Shown here: piece after piece, positions 36,650 through 44,129 of the stretch
Layout of the letters: each line of letters starts with the position of its first letter
How positions within the stretch are numbered: the stretch's first letter is position 1
From: Acidimicrobiales bacterium
Lineage (GTDB): Bacteria; Actinomycetota; Acidimicrobiia; Acidimicrobiales; MedAcidi-G1
Assembly (NCBI GenBank): GCA_029577135.1
Contig: JARQPW010000008.1
Span: 1-64,000, forward strand
Reading direction: 5' to 3'
DNA length: 64,000 nt
Notes under the pieces: generated by a model
Seen by the model: the letters and a program-made list of their open reading frames with translations, nothing else
What the model was told of the DNA's origin: nothing
The model's database searches: none
Program-made: the position numbers and the translations under genes

Positions 36650-38689
36650 TCAGAGCGCCTGGCAGAGGCGTCGGGCGTCGTGGATGGCGGCGTGAACGTT
36701 CCGACTGGCGAGAGCGTCGCCGACCAGATGCACGTCGAATCCGCCACTCGACTCCGGCTGCGGCTCGAACGCGAGCAGGGCGTCGAGGTCGGTCACGCCA
36801 CCGTTGGCCGAGCGGGCCGCCAGGTCGTGGAAGATCCCGTCGTCGGGCACGGTGCCGTGCTCGACGGCGACGGTGTCGACGGTCCGCCGCTGTTCGACGC
36901 CGGTGTAGGCGTTCGCCAGCACGGCCTCGAGGCCACCGTCGACCCGGTGGACGGCGACGAGGCGGTGGTCGGGGGTGAGGACGACGCCCGCAGCGTGGAA
37001 CCGCTCGAGGTAGGCGGGGTACACGGTGCCGATGAGCTCGGGCCCGACCATGCGGTCCGGCGTGGCCAGTTCGACGCGGTGGCCGCGATCGAGCAGGTAC
37101 TCGACGCAGGAGAGTGCTTCGACGTTGCCGTGGTCGTCGTAGACGAGGACGCTCGACCCGGCGCCGGCTTGGCCGGCGATCACGTCCGCCACGCTGACGA
37201 GGAGGGCGTTGCCCTCGGCACCCGTCGGCAGCACCTCGGTGTCCGGCCAGCCGCCGCTGGCCACGACCACGACGTGAGGCGACTCGGAGACCACGTCGTC
37301 GGCGTCGACGGGCGTGTCCAGCCGGAGGTCGACCCCGGCGAGGCGGACCTCGGCCTCCAGCCAGTCGACGATGCCGAGCAGGTCGCGCTGACGTGCCGAC
37401 GCCCGGGCGGCGAGCCGCAGTTGGCCTCCCGTCTCTGACCGGGCCTCGACGAGGACGACGTCGTGGCCGCGTCCGGCACACACTCGGGCCGCCTCGAGTC
37501 CCGCCGGGCCGGCGCCGACGACGACGACCCGACGGGCCGGTCCCCTCCCGGGGGGCGTGATCTGGGGGATCGTGGCCTCCCGGCCCGTGGCGGGGTTCTG
37601 GATGCACAGCGCCTCGAGCCCCACATAGATCCGGCTGAGGCAGAACGAGGCACCGACGCAGGTGCGGATCCGGGTTTCCTCGCCCCGCTCCAGTTTGGCG
37701 ACGATGTGCGGATCGGCGATGTGGCCACGCGTCATGCCGATCAGGTCGACCAGTCCCTGCTCGATGGCGTGCCGGGCGGTGGCCAGGTCGGGGATGCGGC
37801 CTGCGTGGAAGACCGGCAGGTCCACGGCCTCCTTGATCGCTGCGGCCACCGGCAACTGGGCGCCGATCGGGGTGCCCATGGGTGGAATGACCTCGGCGAG
37901 TGCCGGGTCCGTTGCCAGGTTGCCGCTGATCACGTTGACGAAGTCGAGCAACCCCGTCGTCGCCAGCCGCCGGGCGATGTCCGTGCACTCCTCCCGGCTG
38001 AGGCCGTCGTCGAGGCGCTCGTCGCCCGAGAGCCTGATGCCGAGCAGGACCCGGTCGCCGATCGCGTCGCGGATCGCCTCGAGCACCTCGAGGCCGAAGC
38101 GCAGACGGTTGTCCAGGGAGCCGCCGTAGCGGTCGGTGCGTCGGTTCACCGCCGGGCTCCAGAACTGGTCGATCAGGTGGCCGTAGGCGATGACCTCGAC
38201 CCCGTCGAGCCCCGCCTCTGCGACGCGTCGGGCCCCGGCCGCATAGGCGGCGACCACCCGGCGGATGTCCGGTTCCTCCATGACCCGGGGGAAGCTCCGA
38301 TGGGCGGGCTCCCGGACCCGGGAAGGGGCGATCGTCGGCAACCAGTCGCCGTCGTCCCAGATCGTGCGCCGGCCCATGTGGGTGATCTGGCACATCACCG
38401 CTGCCCCGAGGGCGTGGACGGCGTCGGCCAACTCGCGCAGGCCGGGCACGACGTCATCATCCCCGGCGTAGAGCTGCCCCCAGATCGACGGCGAGTCGGG
38501 CGCCACGTTGGTCGAGCCGCCGACCATGGTCAGGCCGATTCCGCCACGCGCCTTCTCCTCGTGGTAGCGGACGTAGCGGTCGGTGACCTTGCCGTCGACG
38601 CAGTAGCCCGGGGTGTGGCTGCTCGAGAACACCCGGTTGCGCAGCGTGAGCCCGCCGACGGTGAGCGGAGTGAGGAGTGGATCGGTCAT
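36650..38689 (-). CDS. Old yellow enzyme/FAD oxidoreductase (DgcA/2,4-dienoyl-CoA reductase type)
   Basis: 679 aa from ATG 38689. Residues 1-370 form the FMN-binding barrel (LRNRVFSSSHTPGY, GGSLDNRLRFGLEV). The Fe-S segment follows: C344, C350, C362 in RTCVGASFCLSRIY and ALCIQN, but A347 replaces the second ligand Cys. Residues from about 388 form an FAD/NAD domain (VVVVGAGPAGLEAA). Enzymes of this size include 2,4-dienoyl-CoA reductase, trimethylamine dehydrogenase and N-methyl amino acid demethylases. From memory the GASFC form resembles the demethylase (DgcA-like) branch. The substrate is not established. Confidence 0.9.
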   Translation of the reverse strand: MTDPLLTPLTVGGLTLRNRVFSSSHTPGYCVDGKVTDRYVRYHEEKARGGIGLTMVGGSTNVAPDSPSIWGQLYAGDDDVVPGLRELADAVHALGAAVMCQITHMGRRTIWDDGDWLPTIAPSRVREPAHRSFPRVMEEPDIRRVVAAYAAGARRVAEAGLDGVEVIAYGHLIDQFWSPAVNRRTDRYGGSLDNRLRFGLEVLEAIRDAIGDRVLLGIRLSGDERLDDGLSREECTDIARRLATTGLLDFVNVISGNLATDPALAEVIPPMGTPIGAQLPVAAAIKEAVDLPVFHAGRIPDLATARHAIEQGLVDLIGMTRGHIADPHIVAKLERGEETRIRTCVGASFCLSRIYVGLEALCIQNPATGREATIPQITPPGRGPARRVVVVGAGPAGLEAARVCAGRGHDVVLVEARSETGGQLRLAARASARQRDLLGIVDWLEAEVRLAGVDLRLDTPVDADDVVSESPHVVVVASGGWPDTEVLPTGAEGNALLVSVADVIAGQAGAGSSVLVYDDHGNVEALSCVEYLLDRGHRVELATPDRMVGPELIGTVYPAYLERFHAAGVVLTPDHRLVAVHRVDGGLEAVLANAYTGVEQRRTVDTVAVEHGTVPDDGIFHDLAARSANGGVTDLDALLAFEPQPESSGGFDVHLVGDALASRNVHAAIHDARRLCQAL

Positions 38690-38850
38690 CGCGCGTCGAA
38701 AACTAGTGTGGACGCGGTTCGGACGCAGACCAACAGAGTAGCGGCATCCGAGCCATAGAGCCTGGACCTTTCGGAACAGGGCGAGGAGGATTGGCCAGAT
38801 ATGGAGTCGACAAGGAGGTGGTGAGTCCGGACCACCTGGGTGGGTTAGTC

Positions 38851-39963
38851 GTGAGACTGCTGATCGGAATTGGCTTCTGCACACTGCTCACGTGCTGCGG
38901 CGACGGGCCGACCGTGGGCGTCCAGAGTGGCCTGTTGGCAACCACCTTGGCGAGTTCGACGACGACCTCCACAACCACCTCGGCGAGTTCGACGACGACC
39001 TCCACAACCACCTTGGCGAGTTCGACTACGACCTCCACAACCACCTTGGAGAGTTCGACTACGACCTCCACAACCACCTTGGCGAGTTCGACGACGACCT
39101 CCACCACGAGCGTGGCGAGTTCGACGACGACCTCCACCACGAGCGTGGCGAGTTCGACGACGACCTCCACCACGAGCGTGGCGAGTTCGACGACGACCTC
39201 CACCACGACCTTGCCTCTACCAAGAGGACGAATTCCGACAGTTGACGATCCGCTTCGCGTCTTGGTGCTTGGCGACAGCGGCACTTATGAGATCGAGCCC
39301 GGATTGACGGCCGCACTGGAGTACACGGGGCTCGTCGACTCGGCCGACCGTACGCAGATGAGTTTGGGGCTCAGTCGCTGGCCGGAGTTCCCTTGGTGGG
39401 AGGCCTGGGCTGGGTATGTGGCCGAGATCCGTCCGGATGCTGTGGTGCTTCAGGTGGGCATCTGGGACGTTGAGGAGGACGTCTTCGGCGGAGCTATCCG
39501 GCGCCCCGTGCCGACTGATTCAGACTGGGAGCAGCAGTTCGCTTTCCTGATGGACGTTGCTGTCGAGGTCCTCACCGTCGACGGAGCCGACCTCTATTGG
39601 CTCACGATGCTGCCGGCACCTCCTGATGAGGCATCACCCGAGCGGCTCAACCGCCTTGTCGTCGAACTCGCCAATCGGGATGAGCGGGTGTCCGTCGTGG
39701 ACCTCACACCCGCGTTCAGCCGAGATGGTGAGTATGTGCGCGTGGTCGAGCGAAATGGCGTGGTCTGGCCCATACGCAAGGTTGACGGTGTCCACTTGTG
39801 CCGGGAAGGTGCGGAGTTGGCCGGCAGAGTCGTCGCCGAGGCAATTGCTGCGGACCATGGAGTCATAGTGGATGTCGGCTGGGAGGACGGGGCTTGGCGC
39901 TCGAATCCGAAGTTCGACCTCGATCCCTGCTCGGACCCTCTGCCTCCCGGCGACGCCTCCTGA
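38851..39963 (+). CDS. SGNH/GDSL-type lipoprotein with Thr/Ser repeat linker
   Basis: 370 aa from GTG 38851 (the frame is open from 38791 with TTG/GTG alternatives, and an AAGGAGG sits at 38812-38818). The signal LLIGIGFCTLLTCC ends in a CC pair, suggesting a lipobox. Eight 11-residue repeats (ASSTTTSTTT-type) form the linker. The domain from about residue 130 has VLVLGDSGTY (GDS, nucleophile Ser) and DGVHLCREG (the D-x-x-H block). The usual Gly-x-Asn-Asp block appears as VGIWDVEE, lacking Asn. It is likely an esterase or acyltransferase-like enzyme outside the cell. Confidence 0.82.
   Translation: MRLLIGIGFCTLLTCCGDGPTVGVQSGLLATTLASSTTTSTTTSASSTTTSTTTLASSTTTSTTTLESSTTTSTTTLASSTTTSTTSVASSTTTSTTSVASSTTTSTTSVASSTTTSTTTLPLPRGRIPTVDDPLRVLVLGDSGTYEIEPGLTAALEYTGLVDSADRTQMSLGLSRWPEFPWWEAWAGYVAEIRPDAVVLQVGIWDVEEDVFGGAIRRPVPTDSDWEQQFAFLMDVAVEVLTVDGADLYWLTMLPAPPDEASPERLNRLVVELANRDERVSVVDLTPAFSRDGEYVRVVERNGVVWPIRKVDGVHLCREGAELAGRVVAEAIAADHGVIVDVGWEDGAWRSNPKFDLDPCSDPLPPGDAS
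38947..39210. repeat. 33-bp tandem repeat, eight copies
   Basis: Eight 33-bp units, with small differences in the first and last codons, encode an 11-residue Thr/Ser unit. It links the lipid anchor and the SGNH domain. Confidence 0.95.
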
Positions 39964-39992
39964 CCCTGGCTCGCGTCCTAGGCAAGGCGCAG

Positions 39993-39998
39993 TAGGTT
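39993..39998 (+). promoter_or_regulatory. -10 box (TAGGTT) for leaderless VIT gene
   Basis: TAGGTT is followed by 7 nt and ATG 40006. Confidence 0.5.
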
Positions 39999-40005
39999 CC
40001 GACCC

Positions 40006-40710
40006 ATGTCGCCGTCGATGGTCCACCGCCACCGGGATGTGCAGGGCGGGTCGGCACGGGCCGCCGTGTTCGGGGTCAGCGACGGCCTCGTCTCGAACGT
40101 GGCACTGATCCTGGGCTTCGCCGGAGCGAGCACCGACCCTTCCCTCATCCGGTTGGCCGGCATCACCGGCCTGTTGGCCGGAGCGATCTCGATGGCATCG
40201 GGGGAGTACGTGTCCCTCAAGGCCCAGGCCGAACTGGTCGAACGCGAGCTCGAGATCGAGCGCATCTCCATCCGGGAGAACCCCGAGATGGAAACCCAGG
40301 AGCTCGCCTCGATCTACCGGGAGCGCGGCCTCGACCCGGAGCAGGCGGAGCGCGTGGCGGCCGAATTCATGTCCGACCCCGAGGTGGCCCTCGACGTGCA
40401 CGCCCGTGAGGAACTCGGCGTCAACCCGACGCAGTTGGGCGATCCGGTGAGGGCGGCGCTCACCAGCTTCGTGTTTTTCGCCCTGGGGGCCTTCATCCCG
40501 CTGGTGCCATGGCTCGGCGGCCGGGGCACGGCTGCCATCTGGGCTTCGATCGGGCTCGGTGTCGGCACTGCGGCACTGGTCGGCGTTGTCCTGGCCCGGT
40601 TGACGGAACGGCCGTCGTGGCGCATGGTGCTGCGCCAGACGGTGGTGGCCTGTGGTGCCTGCGGTTCGACCTACCTGATCGGCAGCCTGTTGGGAGCCTC
40701 GGTGACCTGA
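40006..40710 (+). CDS. VIT1/CCC1-family iron/manganese transporter
   Basis: 234 aa. AAVFGVSDGLVSNVALILGFAGA is the characteristic first span (key: DGLVSNVALILG), and SMASGEYVSLKAQAELVERELE is the second span with the charged exit. A cytoplasmic metal-binding loop (about 75-145) rich in Glu, with Met at EMETQEL and EFMSDPEVAL, precedes three more spans. It would carry Fe2+ or Mn2+ out of the cytoplasm. The direction and metal are inferred from the family. Confidence 0.92.
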   Translation: MSPSMVHRHRDVQGGSARAAVFGVSDGLVSNVALILGFAGASTDPSLIRLAGITGLLAGAISMASGEYVSLKAQAELVERELEIERISIRENPEMETQELASIYRERGLDPEQAERVAAEFMSDPEVALDVHAREELGVNPTQLGDPVRAALTSFVFFALGAFIPLVPWLGGRGTAAIWASIGLGVGTAALVGVVLARLTERPSWRMVLRQTVVACGACGSTYLIGSLLGASVT

Positions 40711-40784
40711 GGTCTGACGATCATCGACGGCCATCCGGTTCCGTCTGGATACGGGCATGGTCGAACTGGTAGGCAGGACGGCGA

Positions 40785-41654
40785 ATGTCGGTCGATCGGG
40801 GGATCCTGAGCATGCAGTCATCGGATGTTGCAGCGATGGTCTCCCTGGCGGAAACCACGGCCGTGGTGACCGGTGGTGGGGGCGGCATCGGGGGAGGCAC
40901 GTCCCGCCTCTTCGCCGCGGCAGGTGCCACCGTGGTGCTCAACGACATCGATGCCGAACTGGCCGAATCCGCCGTCGCCGACATCGAGGCGGACGGGGGA
41001 ACGGCCGTCGCCGTCGTGGGCGACATCCGGGAGGCGTCGACCGTCGAAGAACTCCACGCCACCGCCACCGAGGTTGCGGGCGGCGCGGTCGACGTGCTCG
41101 TCAACAACGTGGGCGACTACCGGCCGAACGGGCTCTTCGCCGAAACCGACGAGGAGCAGTGGGCCGCGCAGTACGAGATCCAACTCCACCACGTGTTCCG
41201 CTGCACCCGTACCTTTCTGCCCGCCATGCAGGAGCGGGGGCGAGGCGTCATCATCAACGTCTCGACGGTCGAGGCGTTCCGGGGCGTGCCCCACAACAGC
41301 GCCTATTCGGCGTTCAACGCCGGCGTGTCGGCGTTCACCAGGTCACTGGCCGTCGAGGTCGGGAGGGACGGCATCCGCGTCAACTGCATCGCCCCCGACA
41401 TGGCCGACACGCTCCAGACACCCGGGGACAGCATGCTGCGCGGCCGGGACCCGCAACTGATCCGCTCCTGGATCCCGCTCGGCCGCTGGGGGCAACCGCT
41501 CGACTACGCCAAGGTGATGCTGTTCCTCGCCGGCGACCTTTCGTCGTTCATGACGGGCAACACGCTCATGGTCGACGGGGGGACGATGGCCGCAAGCGGC
41601 TGGTACGGCCGTGCGAGCGGTAGCGGGTGGACGAACCTGCCCGACCAGCCCTGA
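40785..41654 (+). CDS. Short-chain dehydrogenase/reductase with Asn in place of catalytic Lys
   Basis: 289 aa (start 40785; ATG 40812 is possible). VVTGGGGGIGGGTSRLF is the cofactor motif, VLVNNVGDYRPNG the NNxG block and INVSTVEAF the catalytic Ser (S160). The active-site Tyr is Y174, but the Lys four residues on is replaced: the motif reads Y174-S-A-F-N178 (AAC). Loss of this Lys usually lowers or changes dehydrogenase activity. It may be a divergent enzyme, a non-catalytic homologue, or use another base. The C-terminus (VDGGTM) is intact. Confidence 0.9.
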   Translation: MSVDRGILSMQSSDVAAMVSLAETTAVVTGGGGGIGGGTSRLFAAAGATVVLNDIDAELAESAVADIEADGGTAVAVVGDIREASTVEELHATATEVAGGAVDVLVNNVGDYRPNGLFAETDEEQWAAQYEIQLHHVFRCTRTFLPAMQERGRGVIINVSTVEAFRGVPHNSAYSAFNAGVSAFTRSLAVEVGRDGIRVNCIAPDMADTLQTPGDSMLRGRDPQLIRSWIPLGRWGQPLDYAKVMLFLAGDLSSFMTGNTLMVDGGTMAASGWYGRASGSGWTNLPDQP

Positions 41655-41661
41655 CCGGGAA

Positions 41662-42582
41662 TCAGTCGGCTGGTGGCTCCTCGAGCGCCGGCTCCACGTA
41701 CATGGGGTGCGCCGCCGGCACCACGGCCCGGACGCGCGCCTCGAGGTCGTCGATGGCAGCGGCTACCCCGGTCGTGTCGAGCGTCGAGTCGAAGAGGACC
41801 TTGACGGCGACCAGGATCTCCTCGGGTCCAAGGTGCTGGGTACGGAGGTGGATGATGCGCCGCACAGAGGGCGCCGACTCGATCGCCTCGACGATCGCCT
41901 GCCGGTCATCGGGGTCGGCGGCCTCTCCGATCAGCAGGCTCTTCATCTCGTAGGCGAGGACCAGGGCGATCACCCCGAGAAGAAGGCCGATGAGGAGGGT
42001 GCCTGCCCCGTCCCATCGGGACTCCCCCGTGACCTCGGTCATAGTCACCGCCGAGAGGGCGATCACCAGGCCGATCAGCGCCCCGAGGTCCTCGAGGAGC
42101 ACAACCGGAAGTTCGGGATGCTTGGTGCGGCGGACGAATTGACTCCAGGACGAACCGTCCCGCAACCGGTTCGACTCGATGACCGCGGTTCGAAACGACC
42201 AGCTCTCGAGGACGATGCCGAACATGAGGATGCCGATCGCCCAGCCCAGTCCAGTCATCTCATGGGGGTGGCGGAGCTTGTCGATGCCCTCGTACAGGGC
42301 GAACGCGGACCCCAGCGTGAAGAGTACGAGGGAAACCACGAACGACCAGAAGTAGCGCTCCCGGGCGTAGCCGAACGGGTGCGTCGTGGTGGCGGGGCGA
42401 CGGGAGCGACGGCCGCCCAGCAGCAGGAGCGCCTGGTTCGTCGAGTCGGCGACGGAGTGGACGCTCTCCGCCAGCATCGCTGACGAACGCGTGATCAGGA
42501 ATCCGACGAACTTGGCTACGGAGATCCCGAGGTTGGCAAACAGGGCCGCCACGACGGCACGGGTGCCTCCGGTTGTAGCCAT
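41662..42582 (-). CDS. Cation diffusion facilitator family transporter
   Basis: 306 aa from ATG 42582; the upstream frame overlaps the MaoC promoter region. Six spans: span 2 carries MLAESVHSVADSTNQALLLLG (key: AESVHSVADSTNQ), where H and D form the metal site, and span 5 has LLGVIALVLAYEMKSLLIGEA. A cytoplasmic C-terminal domain (about 215-306) includes RRIIHLRTQHLGPEEILV. It exports Zn2+ or a similar divalent metal by proton exchange. It is convergent with the SDR and divergent from MaoC. Confidence 0.93.
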   Translation of the reverse strand: MATTGGTRAVVAALFANLGISVAKFVGFLITRSSAMLAESVHSVADSTNQALLLLGGRRSRRPATTTHPFGYARERYFWSFVVSLVLFTLGSAFALYEGIDKLRHPHEMTGLGWAIGILMFGIVLESWSFRTAVIESNRLRDGSSWSQFVRRTKHPELPVVLLEDLGALIGLVIALSAVTMTEVTGESRWDGAGTLLIGLLLGVIALVLAYEMKSLLIGEAADPDDRQAIVEAIESAPSVRRIIHLRTQHLGPEEILVAVKVLFDSTLDTTGVAAAIDDLEARVRAVVPAAHPMYVEPALEEPPAD

Positions 42583-42686
42583 GGGACGGCCTCCGCTTGC
42601 AGGTCGGGGTTTCGGGTCGGGGCGCAGCGTAGTGTCGGCGTGCGCTCCCGATCCGGAGGCAACGAGATCGACGAGGAGAAGCATCC

Positions 42687-43142
42687 ATGGCGACCACCTT
42701 TACCAGTCCCGACGAACTCCCGGGCGCCGTCGGCAGCCACCTGGGACACAGCGAGTGGCTTGAGATCGACCAGGACCGGATCAACCTGTTCGCCGACGCG
42801 ACAGGGGACCACCAGTGGATCCACGTCGACCCCGAGATGGCCGCTGCCGGCCCGTTCGGTGCGACGATCGCCCACGGCTACCTGACCCTGGCGCTCACCA
42901 ACTTCCTCCTGCCCCAGGTGGTCCAGGTGGAGGGCATCTCGATGGGTATCAACTACGGGACCAACCGGATGCGGTTTCCCTCACCGGTCCCCGTGGGCTC
43001 CCGGGTCCGCGTCTCAGCGGAACTCGTCGAGGTTGACGAGGTACCGGGTGGCTACCAGACCGTGATCCGGGCGACGGTCGAGATCGAGGGCAGTGACCGT
43101 CCCGCCTGCGTGGTCGACGCGGTCAGCCGTTTCCTCCGCTGA
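42687..43142 (+). CDS. MaoC-family (R)-enoyl-CoA hydratase
   Basis: 151 aa, a single hotdog domain. LFADATGDHQWIHVDPEMA contains the hydratase Asp/His motif (key: ATGDHQWIHVDP), and GPFGATIAHGYLTLAL the second block (key: IAHGYLTL). GTNRMRFPSPVPVGSRVR is the substrate tunnel region. It adds water to an enoyl-CoA to give the (R)-3-hydroxyacyl-CoA. A GAGGAGAAG ribosome site lies 7 nt before ATG 42687. Confidence 0.93.
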   Translation: MATTFTSPDELPGAVGSHLGHSEWLEIDQDRINLFADATGDHQWIHVDPEMAAAGPFGATIAHGYLTLALTNFLLPQVVQVEGISMGINYGTNRMRFPSPVPVGSRVRVSAELVEVDEVPGGYQTVIRATVEIEGSDRPACVVDAVSRFLR

Positions 43143-43162
43143 GTTCGGCGGGAAGCCGCCGG

Positions 43163-43168
43163 TAGCCT
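43163..43168 (+). promoter_or_regulatory. -10 box (TAGCCT) for leaderless map
   Basis: TAGCCT is followed by 6 nt and ATG 43175. Confidence 0.5.
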
Positions 43169-43174
43169 CGCCGG

Positions 43175-44104
43175 ATGGTGAAGCGTAAGCGGCGGAGGGT
43201 CACCGACGCTCCGGTCTCTGAACCTGCGGTGCGTCCGGGGCTGCTCAGCCCGACCCGTTCCGTTCCGTCCGGGATCGGTCGGCCCCCCTACGCCGTCAGC
43301 GGAGATCCGGGACCTGCACGGTCGTCGTCGGTGCGCACCGCCGACGAGGTCGAGCGGATGCGCCGGGCGGGAGCGGCAGCAGCCGAGATCCTCGTCGAGG
43401 CCGGCCGTGCCGTGCAGCCCGGCGTCACCACCGACCGGATCGACGCCCTCGTCCACGAGGCCACCATCGTCCGGGGCGGCTATCCGAGCCCGCTCAACTA
43501 CCGCGGCTACCCCAAGTCGGTGTGCACCTCGGTCAACGAGGTCATCTGCCACGGCATCCCCGACAGCCGACCACTGTCCGACGGCGACATCGTCAACATC
43601 GACGTCACGATCTTCCTCGACGGGGTCCACGGCGACACTTCGGTGACCGTCCTGGTCGGCGACGTCGACGACCACTCCCGGCGCCTCGTCGCCGAGACCC
43701 GAATCGCCATGGACCTGGGCATCGACGCCGTTCGGCCCACCCAGCCGCTCCACGCCATCGGCCACACCATCGAGCGCCACGCCCACAGGCACGGCCTCGG
43801 TGTCGTCCGGGAGTTCATCGGCCACGGAATCGGCACCGAGTTCCACAGTGGGCTCCAGGTGAAGCACTACTTCGACCCGCGCGACGACACCCTGCTGGTT
43901 GCGGGGATGACGTTCACGATCGAGCCCATGCTTACCCTCGGGGATCCGTCGTGTGCCCTCTGGGACGATGCCTGGACCGCCGTGACCCTCGACGGCCGGC
44001 GTACCGCCCAGTTCGAGCACACGCTGCTGGTCACCGAGGACGGGGTCGAACGGCTCACCGTCCTCCCCGACGGCACAGTGCCCGCCGACCTGTTCGCCGG
44101 TTGA
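43175..44104 (+). CDS. map: Methionine aminopeptidase, type I
   Basis: 309 aa, with an N-terminal extension of about 55 residues before the catalytic core. The metal ligands sit in NIDVTIFLDGVHGDTSVT (two Asp), IGHGIGTEFH (His), TIEPML (Glu) and DGRRTAQFEHTLLVTEDG (Glu). NEVICHGIPD supplies the substrate His. It removes initiator Met from nascent proteins. The extension is longer than in E. coli and resembles that of some actinobacterial MetAPs. Confidence 0.96.
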   Translation: MVKRKRRRVTDAPVSEPAVRPGLLSPTRSVPSGIGRPPYAVSGDPGPARSSSVRTADEVERMRRAGAAAAEILVEAGRAVQPGVTTDRIDALVHEATIVRGGYPSPLNYRGYPKSVCTSVNEVICHGIPDSRPLSDGDIVNIDVTIFLDGVHGDTSVTVLVGDVDDHSRRLVAETRIAMDLGIDAVRPTQPLHAIGHTIERHAHRHGLGVVREFIGHGIGTEFHSGLQVKHYFDPRDDTLLVAGMTFTIEPMLTLGDPSCALWDDAWTAVTLDGRRTAQFEHTLLVTEDGVERLTVLPDGTVPADLFAG

Positions 44105-44129
44105 CCGGCGGACAGGCACCGGCCTTCGG

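Noticed and set aside
35692-36747. Upstream extension of the beta-lactamase-lipase frame
   Set aside because: It overlaps the DMT exporter on the other strand and carries no signal or domain before the lipobox at 35691.
38947-39210. Regular 33-bp repeats as a possible CRISPR array
   Set aside because: The units are contiguous with no spacers and lie in frame inside a gene.
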